Shown here piece by piece: positions 45,972 through 55,457 of a stretch of 64,000 nucleotides of DNA (position 1 is its first letter; the number at the start of each line of letters is the position of its first letter). Origin of the DNA: Leptospira bourretii. GTDB lineage: Bacteria > Spirochaetota > Leptospiria > Leptospirales > Leptospiraceae. The notes under the pieces were generated by a model. The model saw nothing but the letters and a program-made list of their open reading frames with translations, made no database searches and was not told where the DNA came from. Location of the stretch: NCBI RefSeq assembly GCF_004770145.1, contig NZ_RQFW01000022.1:186001-250000 (forward strand), read 5' to 3'. The translations under genes and the position numbers were made by a program.

Positions 45972-47236
45972 ATTCCAATAAATTCAAAAGTGCATTTAAA
46001 TATTTTTTACCTTCAAGTTATCAATTAAAACTTTCGGTAACTAATATCTTTACTCGTACTTTATTTATTTTTTTAGTATATGTTTCTTATTTCCTAATTT
46101 TATCGCAGATTCCAGAACAGATGTCTTATCATTTGGAACTTGCTTTGTTATTAACAAGTGCCTTTGCTCTGATTTTATATTTGCCCATCATCGAAAGGCT
46201 CACACGTTATATTCGGACTCGATTTTTATCAGAGTATCTGACAGAAGATGCAGAATCCTACCGGCAGGCCATCAAACGATTTAACTTTGATGCATTGATC
46301 AAAAACGTTTTTCCCGATATGGTGAAAATCACAGGAAGTCATTCGGGAACAATGGCAGTTCTCACACACAATGGAACTTTTGCTTTCCACTCTTACTTCC
46401 GTGGCCGCCAAAAAAAATTAAGTCCGACAAAAGACATCACAGTCAAAACAAGTTTTCAATCTTTTTTACTAAGCAAACGAAATGGGGCATCTGTTGCAGA
46501 AACCTATTCGCATGAAAACATAAACAATGACTTTATGGAACTTCATGCGAACTATATTTATCCATTTATCTTCCGAGAGAAACTATTTGGTTTTATTGCG
46601 GTTTCTAACATTCCAAATGCGGATGCGACTCACAGTTTGTCACTTCTCGCAGGTCAATCTGCCCTAACCATTCACAATCACATTCTTTCCTATCATATTT
46701 CAGAAAACAAAAAGTATCAAAAGGAAGCTGCTTATGCGGTGCGTGTACAAAACCTTTTGGAAACAGGGACAATCCCACAGCTACTGGGTTGGAAAATCAC
46801 TGCCTTTAAAAGAACGAGTAGAAACTTAATTGAGTTTTTCCAAGTAGAGGATGGAAGTTGGTTTTTTGTCATTCTAAACGCAGGGAAATCTTACCAACAC
46901 ATCGGTATCATACTTTCTTATATTTTAGGTGTGGTTTATTCTCAATCAAGACTTCGCATCTTAAAAGGATTTTCTGATATAAAATCTTTAATTCAATCCA
47001 CCTTTCAAAAGTTAGACTGGAAAGAAAACTACGAAATGATCATAGGAAAAATTGGATATTCTGAACTTTATATAGTTCAAGAAGGAAAACAATTTCGCAT
47101 AACAAGAAATTCTGAAGAAGTTGTGGCGAGTATGGGTTGGAAAAATATGATCAATATGGATAAAGGGCCTATCATCATCCTACAACGAGGGGAACCTGTA
47201 CTCAAATTTAGTTTTGAAGAGCCAGAAATCAAATGA
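45968..47236 (+). CDS. Membrane GAF protein with a degenerate SpoIIE/PP2C domain (pseudophosphatase)
   Basis: 422 residues. Two membrane helices (about 28-48 and 57-75), then a GAF-like segment (about 115-235), then a C-terminal domain whose strand order resembles the SpoIIE phosphatase next door. The metal-binding Asp pairs are lost: where active enzymes have GD and GDVxGHG, this one has SRNLIEFF and ILNAGKSYQHIG. It overlaps argJ and the active phosphatase by 4 bp each, so it is probably made with them and regulates or scaffolds the active partner. Confidence 0.6.
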   Translation: MNSNKFKSAFKYFLPSSYQLKLSVTNIFTRTLFIFLVYVSYFLILSQIPEQMSYHLELALLLTSAFALILYLPIIERLTRYIRTRFLSEYLTEDAESYRQAIKRFNFDALIKNVFPDMVKITGSHSGTMAVLTHNGTFAFHSYFRGRQKKLSPTKDITVKTSFQSFLLSKRNGASVAETYSHENINNDFMELHANYIYPFIFREKLFGFIAVSNIPNADATHSLSLLAGQSALTIHNHILSYHISENKKYQKEAAYAVRVQNLLETGTIPQLLGWKITAFKRTSRNLIEFFQVEDGSWFFVILNAGKSYQHIGIILSYILGVVYSQSRLRILKGFSDIKSLIQSTFQKLDWKENYEMIIGKIGYSELYIVQEGKQFRITRNSEEVVASMGWKNMINMDKGPIIILQRGEPVLKFSFEEPEIK

Positions 47237-49602
47237 GAGAACTTGCCATCACCATACTTTCTTCTCTTTTGTTTTTTTTGATTCTCCTATTTTCATTTAT
47301 TGGGTTTCAGAATAACGCCAAAAGACTTCCTTTTTTTCATTATCCATCCGGCCTCATTGTCAATATTGGGGAAGAGAATCATACCCACTGGGGAAACTCT
47401 GTGCTCCAAGAAGATTTGGAAAAATTTGCATCCATTTCCGATTTCTCAAATATTGACTCCTTTCCCTTACATATCAAAGACCATAAAGGTGAAATTTACG
47501 AAGAAAATTTCAAACTAACCACGATTCGTAAAACAGATGTTCTTGGAGTCTTTTTCTCAGATTTATTTTTGGCCTTTTTTAGTTTAGCCATCGCCGTTTA
47601 TTTTTATTACTCCACAAGAGATGCTTTGATCTTTGGTTTTTTCTTTAATTTTGGTCTGATCATTCTTTCCAATGTTTTTGTATTAACATTTAATAACTCG
47701 ATTTTCCTATTTGTGTTAACTTTATATTTAGGAAGTTTTTTACAATACCATTTGATCTATAGGCTTCGCGGAAAAGAGATCAATTCAAAATGGCTTTTGC
47801 CTCAAGTGTTAATTTCTTTTATTATGGCAATGATCGCATCACAAGAAAAATACGATATGTTGCTTATCGAAAGAGTGGTTTTAGTGGCTCATGCTATCAC
47901 CGTTTTATTTGGCTCAATCAATATTATTGCAAATGTTTACGATATCATCAAATCAAAACCACAAGAAGAAGCGCTGATCAAAAGAATTGTTTTGGTTTTT
48001 TCAATTCTTCTTTATGTAGCTCTTCCTATTAGTATTCTTTTTTTTGATGGGTACCCTTGGTTTTTTGTTCATAGATCTCTTTTTATCGTTACCTATCTTT
48101 TGTTTATTCTTTCTTTTTTTTACGGAACGTATCGTTACACCTTTGTCCCTTCATTGGTAATTTTTACTCCCAGTATTGTCACTTTGATCCTAGTTTCTAT
48201 CATTTTAGGAACATATATTGGCTCTATATTTATTTTGGATTATATTCTTCCCATTCGATACCTAAAAGATCGATGGGTATTCAACCTTATTTATCTTTTT
48301 TTAGTAACTGCGTATTTGATTCCACTCAAACTACGAGTGAAAGAATTATTTGATTATTGGTTTTTTGAACAAAATCCAAAACTCAGCGAAGGGATTAATA
48401 AAATCACCGCACTTTTATCTTCTCCACTTTCGATGCGAAAAACAATCCTCACCATCAATCGAACGGTAAAAGAAACCGTGAACGTTTCTAATATCATAAT
48501 CTTGATTCCAGGAGATCAATTCGCAAGTACCGATTTAAAAAATATAAATTTCGTACGAATTTCTCCTCAATCGGAAATATGGAATTATTTCAAAAGTACA
48601 GATCGAGTCACTGTTACTTCCCATCTCGAATATGGAATTGGATTACGTGAAACCTTGTATAACTTTCTAAAAGGATTAAATGTTCAATTAGCATTTCCAG
48701 CTTACGATTCTTCTTCTAACAAAAAGAACATCCAAGCAATGATTCTCATTGGAGAAAAATTAGATAAAAAGTATTTTTCAATTGGAGAGCTTAAATTCAT
48801 CAATGAAGTTGTAAAAATTTCAGGAATGTTACTCGAAAACTATAGTTTGTTAGAAGATGAAATTCAAAAACGTAAAATTGTCAGAGACATTCAAACTGCG
48901 TCCATCGTTGACAACACACTTCGACTTATTTTGCCAAGCGAAGTCAAAGGGATTGATTATGGTTATATTTCCAAACCAGCCGTAGGAATTTCTGGAGATT
49001 ATTTAGACATCATCCCTGTATCACAAACAAAAATGATCGTTTTATTAGGTGACGTTGCAGGACATGGACTCGGCACGGGATTTTTAGTCAGTGCTATCAA
49101 AGGTATAGTGAGAGAACAACTTAGAAATGGTACTTCCCTCGAAGGATTATTTCGTGAAATCAATTCGTTTTTTCGAGCACGTTACAAAGGAAATGAGTTT
49201 ATGACTCTCCTCGGTGGAATTTTTGACTCTAAGGAAAATATATTTAAATATGTAAATGCAGGTCACCTTTCGTTAATCGAAATGCGAGCTGATGGACAAA
49301 TTAAATTACACTCCAAAACTCAAAGAGTATTAGGAATTTTAGAAACCGATTACCATGCCCAAGAACTCAAATTACTTCCCGGAACAAAACTTTTCCTTTA
49401 TTCGGACGGAATCACAGAAGCCTTCAGCGAAAGAGACGAAATTTTTGGTGAAGAGACTTTAATTGAATTTTTGCATTTCAATGCGCAAAAAACCGTAAAA
49501 GAAATTCCGACATTATTGGAAACCAAGATGACAAATTTTCGTGGGAACCGCGAACAATCGGATGATATTACATTTATTGGTCTTTCTTTTACGCCCAACT
49601 AG
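47233..49602 (+). CDS. Membrane sensor with a SpoIIE-type serine phosphatase domain
   Basis: 789 residues. A periplasmic N-terminal part is followed by a multi-helix membrane block (about 105-375), a GAF-like region (about 390-545), and a C-terminal PP2C phosphatase (about 565-785). Metal ligands are intact: Asp589 in GISGDYLD, Asp607 in LLGDVAGHG, and Asp777/Asp778 in QSDDIT; YVNAGHLS and LYSDGITEAF are also typical. Such enzymes dephosphorylate STAS proteins in partner-switch control of sigma factors. The target is not encoded here. Confidence 0.88.
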   Translation: MRELAITILSSLLFFLILLFSFIGFQNNAKRLPFFHYPSGLIVNIGEENHTHWGNSVLQEDLEKFASISDFSNIDSFPLHIKDHKGEIYEENFKLTTIRKTDVLGVFFSDLFLAFFSLAIAVYFYYSTRDALIFGFFFNFGLIILSNVFVLTFNNSIFLFVLTLYLGSFLQYHLIYRLRGKEINSKWLLPQVLISFIMAMIASQEKYDMLLIERVVLVAHAITVLFGSINIIANVYDIIKSKPQEEALIKRIVLVFSILLYVALPISILFFDGYPWFFVHRSLFIVTYLLFILSFFYGTYRYTFVPSLVIFTPSIVTLILVSIILGTYIGSIFILDYILPIRYLKDRWVFNLIYLFLVTAYLIPLKLRVKELFDYWFFEQNPKLSEGINKITALLSSPLSMRKTILTINRTVKETVNVSNIIILIPGDQFASTDLKNINFVRISPQSEIWNYFKSTDRVTVTSHLEYGIGLRETLYNFLKGLNVQLAFPAYDSSSNKKNIQAMILIGEKLDKKYFSIGELKFINEVVKISGMLLENYSLLEDEIQKRKIVRDIQTASIVDNTLRLILPSEVKGIDYGYISKPAVGISGDYLDIIPVSQTKMIVLLGDVAGHGLGTGFLVSAIKGIVREQLRNGTSLEGLFREINSFFRARYKGNEFMTLLGGIFDSKENIFKYVNAGHLSLIEMRADGQIKLHSKTQRVLGILETDYHAQELKLLPGTKLFLYSDGITEAFSERDEIFGEETLIEFLHFNAQKTVKEIPTLLETKMTNFRGNREQSDDITFIGLSFTPN

Positions 49603-49617
49603 CCGATATTCAAATCG

Positions 49618-50499
49618 ATGATGGCAGAAAAACCGGTTAAGTTTGTCATTTTTCTTTCTTTGATTTTGAGTTTAGTCGCGTTTTGGGACCACCAATTCAC
49701 TTCTTATCTCAAAGAATTTGTCGTACTCATTCATGAAATTTGTCATGCCACGGCAGCTTTATTTAGCGGTGGAGTAGTCAAAGGAATCGCCCTCCATGGA
49801 AATGAAGGTGGGGAAACAATTGCAGTGCCTGCTTCCTTTCGTGGTTCTTTTATCCTCGTTGTTTCTGCCGGCTACATCGGTTCCTCACTTGTCGGTGCCT
49901 TTTTGCTGCGTTTGGGTTTTCAAGGACGTCATGCTCGCCAAACAATGATTTTGTTAGGTTTGTTTTTGATTTCTGTCAGTGTATTATATTCCAAATTAGG
50001 GGAACTTGCATACCTCACAGGAATCTTTTGGGGCGTGGGAATTCTTGTCACAGGGATGTTAGGTGAAACAATTTCCATCCTATCCTTAGTTTTTTTAGGT
50101 ACAAGTATCTCTCTCTATTCTTTGTATGATCTCTCTGACTTTGCAGAAAGACTGACAGAAACAGATGCGGGAATCCTTGCTTTCTGGATGGCCGGCCTTG
50201 GCCCGGAAGATCTACAAAATCAGGAAGTTCCGACAGTTGTTGTGGTTCTCGGGTATATGATCGCCACCCTTTGGTCTCTTCTCAGCATCGGGATCATATT
50301 TATGTCCCTCCGAAGTTCTCTCAGCCACGAAGAATCACATGATTTTCCACCGATGGAAGAAAGTTTTGAACGTTTCCCAGGAGATCTTTCTCCAGAAGCA
50401 AAACTCTGGTTGGAAAAACGAGGGGTCGATCCGGAAAGTGGAATCGTTTTGCCCCCCAATTTGTTCCAAGACTTCCCTCCCAAAGACAACAGTCCCTAG
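49618..50499 (+). CDS. M50-type membrane metallopeptidase-like protein
   Basis: 293 residues with several membrane helices. HEICH at 39-43 is the HExxH zinc site inside the first helices, as in M50 site-2 proteases and SpoIVFB relatives; the next zinc ligand usually lies in an NPDG-like segment, which I could not place with confidence. After the membrane part comes a proline-rich cytoplasmic tail (about 240-293). It starts 15 bp after the phosphatase. Either a regulated intramembrane protease or a relative of the M50B subfamily. Confidence 0.7.
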   Translation: MMAEKPVKFVIFLSLILSLVAFWDHQFTSYLKEFVVLIHEICHATAALFSGGVVKGIALHGNEGGETIAVPASFRGSFILVVSAGYIGSSLVGAFLLRLGFQGRHARQTMILLGLFLISVSVLYSKLGELAYLTGIFWGVGILVTGMLGETISILSLVFLGTSISLYSLYDLSDFAERLTETDAGILAFWMAGLGPEDLQNQEVPTVVVVLGYMIATLWSLLSIGIIFMSLRSSLSHEESHDFPPMEESFERFPGDLSPEAKLWLEKRGVDPESGIVLPPNLFQDFPPKDNSP

Positions 50500-50556
50500 G
50501 CCTTCACGCAAATTTTCATTTGCCGAGGACACAGACTTCATAAATATAGAATCTCA

Positions 50557-51489
50557 ATGGCAAAAAGAATCCTTATCACAGGTGGAGCCGGATTCATCGG
50601 TTCCCATCTTGCAGAAACACTTCTGAATGAAGGGAACCAAATCATCGTGTTGGACAATTTCCATACCGGACGAAAGGAAAATCTAACACACCTTTTGGCA
50701 AATCCGAATTTTGAGCTAGTCCGCCATGATATCACGGACCCCATCAAGTTAGAAGTAGACGAGATTTACAATATGGCTTGTCCTGCTTCTCCCGTACATT
50801 ACCAAAGTAATCCCATCAAAACCATCAAAACAAATGTTTTAGGAATGATGAATATGCTTGGTCTTGCCAAACGAGTGAAAGCAAGAATCTTACAAGCCAG
50901 TACATCCGAAGTTTATGGAAATCCACTAGAACACCCTCAAACAGAATCCTATTGGGGAAATGTAAATACCATTGGAATCCGAAGTTGTTATGATGAAGGA
51001 AAACGTGTAGCCGAAACTTTATGTTTTGATTACCACCGCCAACATGGAGTAGACATTCGGGTGATCCGAATTTTTAATACCTATGGCCCAAGAATGATCC
51101 CAGATGATGGTCGTGTCGTGAGCAATTTCATTGTACAAGCGTTACGTGGCGAAGATATTACTATTTACGGTGATGGAAGCCAAACTCGTTCGTTTTGTTA
51201 CGTGGATGATTTAGTTCGCGGAATCATTAAAATGATGAACACAGAAAATTTCATTGGACCAGTGAACTTAGGAAACGAAGGGGAATTTACGGTTAAGGAA
51301 TTAGCTGAATTAGTCATCAAAGAGACAGGAAGTAAATCAAAAATCATTTATCTTCCACTCCCTCAAGATGATCCAACCCGAAGAAAACCAAACTTAAGTT
51401 TAGCGAAAGAGAAATTGAATTATTCAACAACCGTCCCTTTAGTGGAAGGCGTAAAAAAAACCATCGAATATTTTAGCAAAAGAGTATAA
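50557..51489 (+). CDS. UDP-glucuronate decarboxylase (UDP-xylose synthase) type SDR
   Basis: 310 residues. Nucleotide motif [12 protein letters not shown] at 6-17; the SDR active site is TSEVYG with CYDEGKR (Tyr-x-x-x-Lys). The stretches [45 protein letters not shown] and [11 protein letters not shown] follow UXS enzymes closely. It would convert UDP-glucuronate to UDP-xylose for cell-surface sugars; a nucleotide-sugar dehydratase role is the alternative. The next gene starts 1 bp after its stop. Confidence 0.87.
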   Translation: MAKRILITGGAGFIGSHLAETLLNEGNQIIVLDNFHTGRKENLTHLLANPNFELVRHDITDPIKLEVDEIYNMACPASPVHYQSNPIKTIKTNVLGMMNMLGLAKRVKARILQASTSEVYGNPLEHPQTESYWGNVNTIGIRSCYDEGKRVAETLCFDYHRQHGVDIRVIRIFNTYGPRMIPDDGRVVSNFIVQALRGEDITIYGDGSQTRSFCYVDDLVRGIIKMMNTENFIGPVNLGNEGEFTVKELAELVIKETGSKSKIIYLPLPQDDPTRRKPNLSLAKEKLNYSTTVPLVEGVKKTIEYFSKRV

Positions 51490-51490
51490 A

Positions 51491-52618
51491 ATGAAAATAG
51501 GCGTAATCAAAGAACCATCTTATGAAAACCGAGTGGCAATCACTCCGGATGTAGTTGACCCACTTAAAAAGTTAGGTTTCAGTGTTTCCGTTGAAACAAC
51601 TGCAGGGGACAATGCTTTTTTCTCCGACCAAGATTATAAAGATGTTGGCGCAACTGTAGAATCAAGAGATACAATCCTATCTGGATCAGACATTGTTGTT
51701 TCAATCCATACATTGGATGAGGCCAGTGCCAAAAAAATTGGAAAAGATAAAATCTATATTGCAACACTCTCTCCACTTGCTTTCCCTAAAAAAGTAAAAG
51801 AAATTGCAAATGCGTCTTTCAAAATTTTCTCGATGGACACCATCCCGCGAATCACTCGTGCGCAATCAATGGATGTTCTTAGTAGTCAGGCAACAGTTTC
51901 TGGTTACAAAGCAGTTTTACTTGCTGCTTCCAACTATAGCCGTTTTTTCCCAATGTTAACGACTGCTGCAGGAACCATCACTCCCGCAAGAGTTCTGATT
52001 CTCGGAGCAGGTGTTGCGGGACTCCAAGCCATTGCTACTTCTCGCCGACTAGGAGCAGTGGTGGATGTATTTGATACAAGACCAGAAGTGAAAGAACAGT
52101 GTATGTCACTTGGTGCAAAATTTGTGGAAGTAGAAGGAGCAGCCGATGCTTCGAATACTGGTGGTTATGCGGTGGAACAATCAGAGGATTACCAACGTCG
52201 CCAAAAAGAAGCCATTGCAAAGTATGCTGAGAAAGCAGATATCATTATCACAACAGCTCTCATTCCAGGGAGAAAAGCTCCTCTACTCATCACAAAAGAT
52301 ATGGTAGATAAAATGAGACAAGGTTCTGTGATTGTCGACTTAGCCGCTGTAAATGGTGGTAACTGTGAAGTAACTGAAAACGATAAAACAATTGTTTATA
52401 AAGGCGTTACAGTCATTGGAAATTCCAACCTTCAAAGTACACAACCAATGGACGCAAGTAAAATGTATGCGAAGAACATGGTGAACTTCCTAAAACTTTT
52501 TGTGAATAAAGAAAAACAATTCAACATCAACTTAGAAGACGAAATCATCAATGCATGTATGATTGCTGAAAATGGGGTGATTCGTCACAAACCGACACTT
52601 GCACTTCTCGGAGAATAA
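51491..52618 (+). CDS. pntAA: NAD(P) transhydrogenase alpha subunit, domain I only (PntAA)
   Basis: 375 residues, the length of the separate PntAA subunit. Motifs KEPSYENRVAITPD, LGAGVAGLQAIATSRRLGA, DTRPEVKEQ, the RQ loop region near QRRQKEA, TTALIPGRKAP and DLAAVNGGNCE mark it as transhydrogenase domain I, not alanine dehydrogenase. It binds NAD(H). The membrane PntAB and NADP-binding PntB are normally the next genes, but here a hairpin and a convergent gene follow, so the partners lie elsewhere or are missing. Confidence 0.87.
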   Translation: MKIGVIKEPSYENRVAITPDVVDPLKKLGFSVSVETTAGDNAFFSDQDYKDVGATVESRDTILSGSDIVVSIHTLDEASAKKIGKDKIYIATLSPLAFPKKVKEIANASFKIFSMDTIPRITRAQSMDVLSSQATVSGYKAVLLAASNYSRFFPMLTTAAGTITPARVLILGAGVAGLQAIATSRRLGAVVDVFDTRPEVKEQCMSLGAKFVEVEGAADASNTGGYAVEQSEDYQRRQKEAIAKYAEKADIIITTALIPGRKAPLLITKDMVDKMRQGSVIVDLAAVNGGNCEVTENDKTIVYKGVTVIGNSNLQSTQPMDASKMYAKNMVNFLKLFVNKEKQFNINLEDEIINACMIAENGVIRHKPTLALLGE

Positions 52619-52640
52619 CTCCGAGAGATTTGAGATTGTA

Positions 52641-52680
52641 GGAAAGATTAGACTTTTACTTTTAGGATTCTAATCTTTCC
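52641..52680. terminator. Terminator-like hairpin between convergent genes
   Basis: GGAAAGATTAGA (52641-52652) pairs perfectly over 12 bp with TCTAATCTTTCC (52669-52680), 16-nt loop. It separates pntAA from the convergent acyltransferase gene. The U-tracts are weak, so some read-through is possible. Confidence 0.65.
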
Positions 52681-52681
52681 A

Positions 52682-53590
52682 TTACTGGTTGTTTTCGATG
52701 GTTTGCGGTTGGGTTCTCCAACGACGGTGCACCCAAAAGTACTGCTCCGGAAACAACTTCACTTCTTCTTCCAAAGTTTTTGTCCAAAGTTCGGTATAAT
52801 GCCGAATCACATCGTCTTTGGAAGGGTAGAGTTTTTTATCGACAAAACCCAAATCCTTAACTCGAACAATTACTTTTCCACCTTCACCAGCTAACACAGA
52901 ATAGTATAACATTTTTGCACCGGTTAAGTAAGCCATCAGTGCGGGACCAACAAAAGTAGAAGCTTGTCTGTTCATAAAAGGAACAAAGATTCCTGCCTTA
53001 CCGGCATTTTGGTCGGCACCAAAGCCAATCCAATAGCCTTGTTTGAGAAGTTTAATCACTTGTGTGGATTCTTGCACTGGGACAAGGACTACCCCATTTT
53101 TAGAACGCATTCGACGAAGTAACTGGTCAACAAAGGGATTTCTAACTTTTTTGTAAATTCCCCCGCCCTTCATTCTGATTCCTAAAAACTGCACTAAAAT
53201 TTCCCAAGTACCAAAGTGACCTGAAATCAAAATCACTCCTACTCCTTGTTTTTTAGTTTCTTCTTCAATTTGTAAACTTTCAGAATCGATAACTAAGTTT
53301 TCGTCCAACCACTTTCTTGTCATCCGAGGCGCCCAAAGTGTATGTGCAAGAAGGATACCCAAATGACGATAATGAGCCTTTACTAAATTTTGGATTTGTT
53401 CTTCTGTATAAGCCGGAAAGGCAAAACGTATGTTATCGGCAGCAACCTTTCTATGTTTTTTATCAAGAGGATAAATAAGTTTGGTTAAAAATATTCCATA
53501 CGCCAAACACCATTTATACGGAAGAACTTTAAATGGAAAATAAAACAAATAAACAATTAAAAACGAAATGAAATATCCAATATGTTTCAT
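52682..53590 (-). CDS. LpxL/HtrB-family lauroyl acyltransferase-like protein
   Basis: 302 residues from ATG 53590, which overlaps the stop of the upstream PAP2 gene (ATGA); the upstream in-frame ATG at 53665 would lie inside that gene. A hydrophobic anchor is followed by ISGHFGTWE, the HxxxxE catalytic motif, [15 protein letters not shown] and [11 protein letters not shown], all typical of lipid A secondary acyltransferases. Probably adds a fatty acyl chain to lipid A in the inner membrane. Confidence 0.88.
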   Translation of the reverse strand: MKHIGYFISFLIVYLFYFPFKVLPYKWCLAYGIFLTKLIYPLDKKHRKVAADNIRFAFPAYTEEQIQNLVKAHYRHLGILLAHTLWAPRMTRKWLDENLVIDSESLQIEEETKKQGVGVILISGHFGTWEILVQFLGIRMKGGGIYKKVRNPFVDQLLRRMRSKNGVVLVPVQESTQVIKLLKQGYWIGFGADQNAGKAGIFVPFMNRQASTFVGPALMAYLTGAKMLYYSVLAGEGGKVIVRVKDLGFVDKKLYPSKDDVIRHYTELWTKTLEEEVKLFPEQYFWVHRRWRTQPQTIENNQ

Positions 53591-54120
53591 AAAGTTACAA
53601 AATAAGGCCAAAGATAATAGTGAACTAAAACTGCCAAGAGTCCAATTCCAAAACCAATGATCCACCCTCCCACGATATCACTCACAAAATGATGTAGGGT
53701 TAAAAGTCTACCTACACCTGCAAACAAACTGAAGAAAAAGAAATAAGGGGTTTCGTGAAATGCAAAAACCAATATAGTCGATACCACAATGGAATTGGCA
53801 CTATGAGCCGAGGGAAAAGAATGTTTCATATCTGGATTGGAATCCACTTTTCCCATAACACTGACTAGGGGACGTTTTCTAGCGAAATATTTTTTTAAAA
53901 CAAGAACCAAACGATCTGTAAGATACGTAAATACTAATACAAATGGTAAACTTATATACGTTGGTTTGTATAGTTCACTTAAAAACATAAGTGGCAACAA
54001 AACAAGAGCAAACATTTCTCCACGGTTGACACGAGACAATATCCAACTCATACGTGGATGGTGGAGATTTTTCTGAATCCAAGTCGAAAATTTTAAATCA
54101 ATGGCAGAAATCAAATTCAT
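53587..54120 (-). CDS. PAP2-family membrane phosphatase
   Basis: 177 residues with the three motifs [18 protein letters not shown] and [12 protein letters not shown]. Short PAP2 proteins of this kind act as undecaprenyl-diphosphate or lipid A phosphatases; lying directly between hisS and an LpxL-like gene suggests an envelope-lipid substrate, which is inference. It overlaps hisS and the acyltransferase gene by 4 bp each. Confidence 0.87.
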   Translation of the reverse strand: MNLISAIDLKFSTWIQKNLHHPRMSWILSRVNRGEMFALVLLPLMFLSELYKPTYISLPFVLVFTYLTDRLVLVLKKYFARKRPLVSVMGKVDSNPDMKHSFPSAHSANSIVVSTILVFAFHETPYFFFFSLFAGVGRLLTLHHFVSDIVGGWIIGFGIGLLAVLVHYYLWPYFVTL

Positions 54121-55430
54121 TTAGAAAGCTCTTCTTTTATCTTTTGAAGCGCTTCAGCAAAAGAGGAAGTCCATTGGTTCCTTGTAGCCATATCTTTTAA
54201 TGTGACTGTACCCGCTTTGATTTCGTCTTCGCCTCGAAGTAAAATCCAACGGTACCCTTTTTTTTCTGCATAGGAAAGTTGTTTTCCCATTTTTTGAGAA
54301 AGTAAAGACACTTCGACAGCAATCTTTTCTTTTCGAAGTTCCCGTGCGAAGTTATGATTTTCTGCAAAAGAAGATTCATCTAAAAGAGGAATATAAACAG
54401 TGGAATCATTGGCAAAATTCGGTAACAAATCATGTGCAGTCAAAAAATTCTGAAGAGTTACATCACCCAAACCAAATCCTATTCCCGACAGCTCTTCATT
54501 AGAAAATAATCCAATTAAGTTGTCATATCTTCCACCACCGTATAACGAACGTTTATTCTGTGGAGATGTATCAAAAATTTCAAAAATAAAACCCGTATAA
54601 TAATCAAAACCTCTTACCACCGAAGGATCGAAATATACAATATCATCTAATCCAATGGTTTTTAAGTCCTCAAACAAAGTTTGAATTATGTTTCTTGTTT
54701 CTTCTTTGATTCCAGGAATTTGACCAAGCGTTGCAGTAGTGGCAGCAAGAAACAAGTTTATCTTTGAAACTGCGGTTGGATCATTCGGAATTGTTTTCGA
54801 AACAAGAGCTACGTATTCATCTTCCGTAATTTTATTTTTTTTATCTAAAATTTTGGAAACTTCATGAGCCTGATTTGGGCTCACCTTCAAACCGTCTAAC
54901 AAAAATTCGTCGAGGAGTGATCTATGAGAAATTGTTACTTTAAAACTATTTCTTTTGGCACCAAACGCAAAAAGAATATCACATGCTAAGGATAAAATTT
55001 CTAACTCAGCTCTCTGGCTTGTCACGCCAAACATGTCCACATTCAATTGCCAATGTTCCCTGAGACGACCATGGCCTGGCTGTTCGTATCTCCATAAATT
55101 TGGAATAGAAAACCAGCGAATGGGACGAGGAAGGTCTCTCAGTTTTTTTGCCACCATTCTCGCAACAGTCGGTGTCATTTCAGGTCGGATCGCAACCTCA
55201 CGATCCCCCTTATCAATAAAATTATAAATCTGTTTTCCTACAATTTCTTCCCCGGTTTTGGCTCTATACAAATCCAAGGATTCCACCATGGGGCCATCGT
55301 ATTCTTCATAACCGTAGGATCTGGCGACATCTTTCATCACCGAAAATAAATAGTTTCGAAGGCGCATATCTTCAGGATAAAAATCCCGAGTGCCCTTATA
55401 GTTTTCTGTTGTTAGTTTTTGTTCTTTCAA
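54117..55430 (-). CDS. hisS: Histidyl-tRNA synthetase
   Basis: 437 residues, usual size. Class II core: motif 2 around residues 106-134 (FSIPNLWRYEQPGHGRLREHWQLN), the His-binding segment VVRGFDYYTGFIFEIF at 271-287, and motif 3 GIGFGLGDV. A C-terminal anticodon-binding domain ends the protein. Charges tRNA-His. It heads a unit whose next genes are PAP2 and LpxL-like. Confidence 0.96.
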   Translation of the reverse strand: MKEQKLTTENYKGTRDFYPEDMRLRNYLFSVMKDVARSYGYEEYDGPMVESLDLYRAKTGEEIVGKQIYNFIDKGDREVAIRPEMTPTVARMVAKKLRDLPRPIRWFSIPNLWRYEQPGHGRLREHWQLNVDMFGVTSQRAELEILSLACDILFAFGAKRNSFKVTISHRSLLDEFLLDGLKVSPNQAHEVSKILDKKNKITEDEYVALVSKTIPNDPTAVSKINLFLAATTATLGQIPGIKEETRNIIQTLFEDLKTIGLDDIVYFDPSVVRGFDYYTGFIFEIFDTSPQNKRSLYGGGRYDNLIGLFSNEELSGIGFGLGDVTLQNFLTAHDLLPNFANDSTVYIPLLDESSFAENHNFARELRKEKIAVEVSLLSQKMGKQLSYAEKKGYRWILLRGEDEIKAGTVTLKDMATRNQWTSSFAEALQKIKEELSK

Positions 55431-55457
55431 TTTTGGCCCCTATTGAACCTGCGAAGT

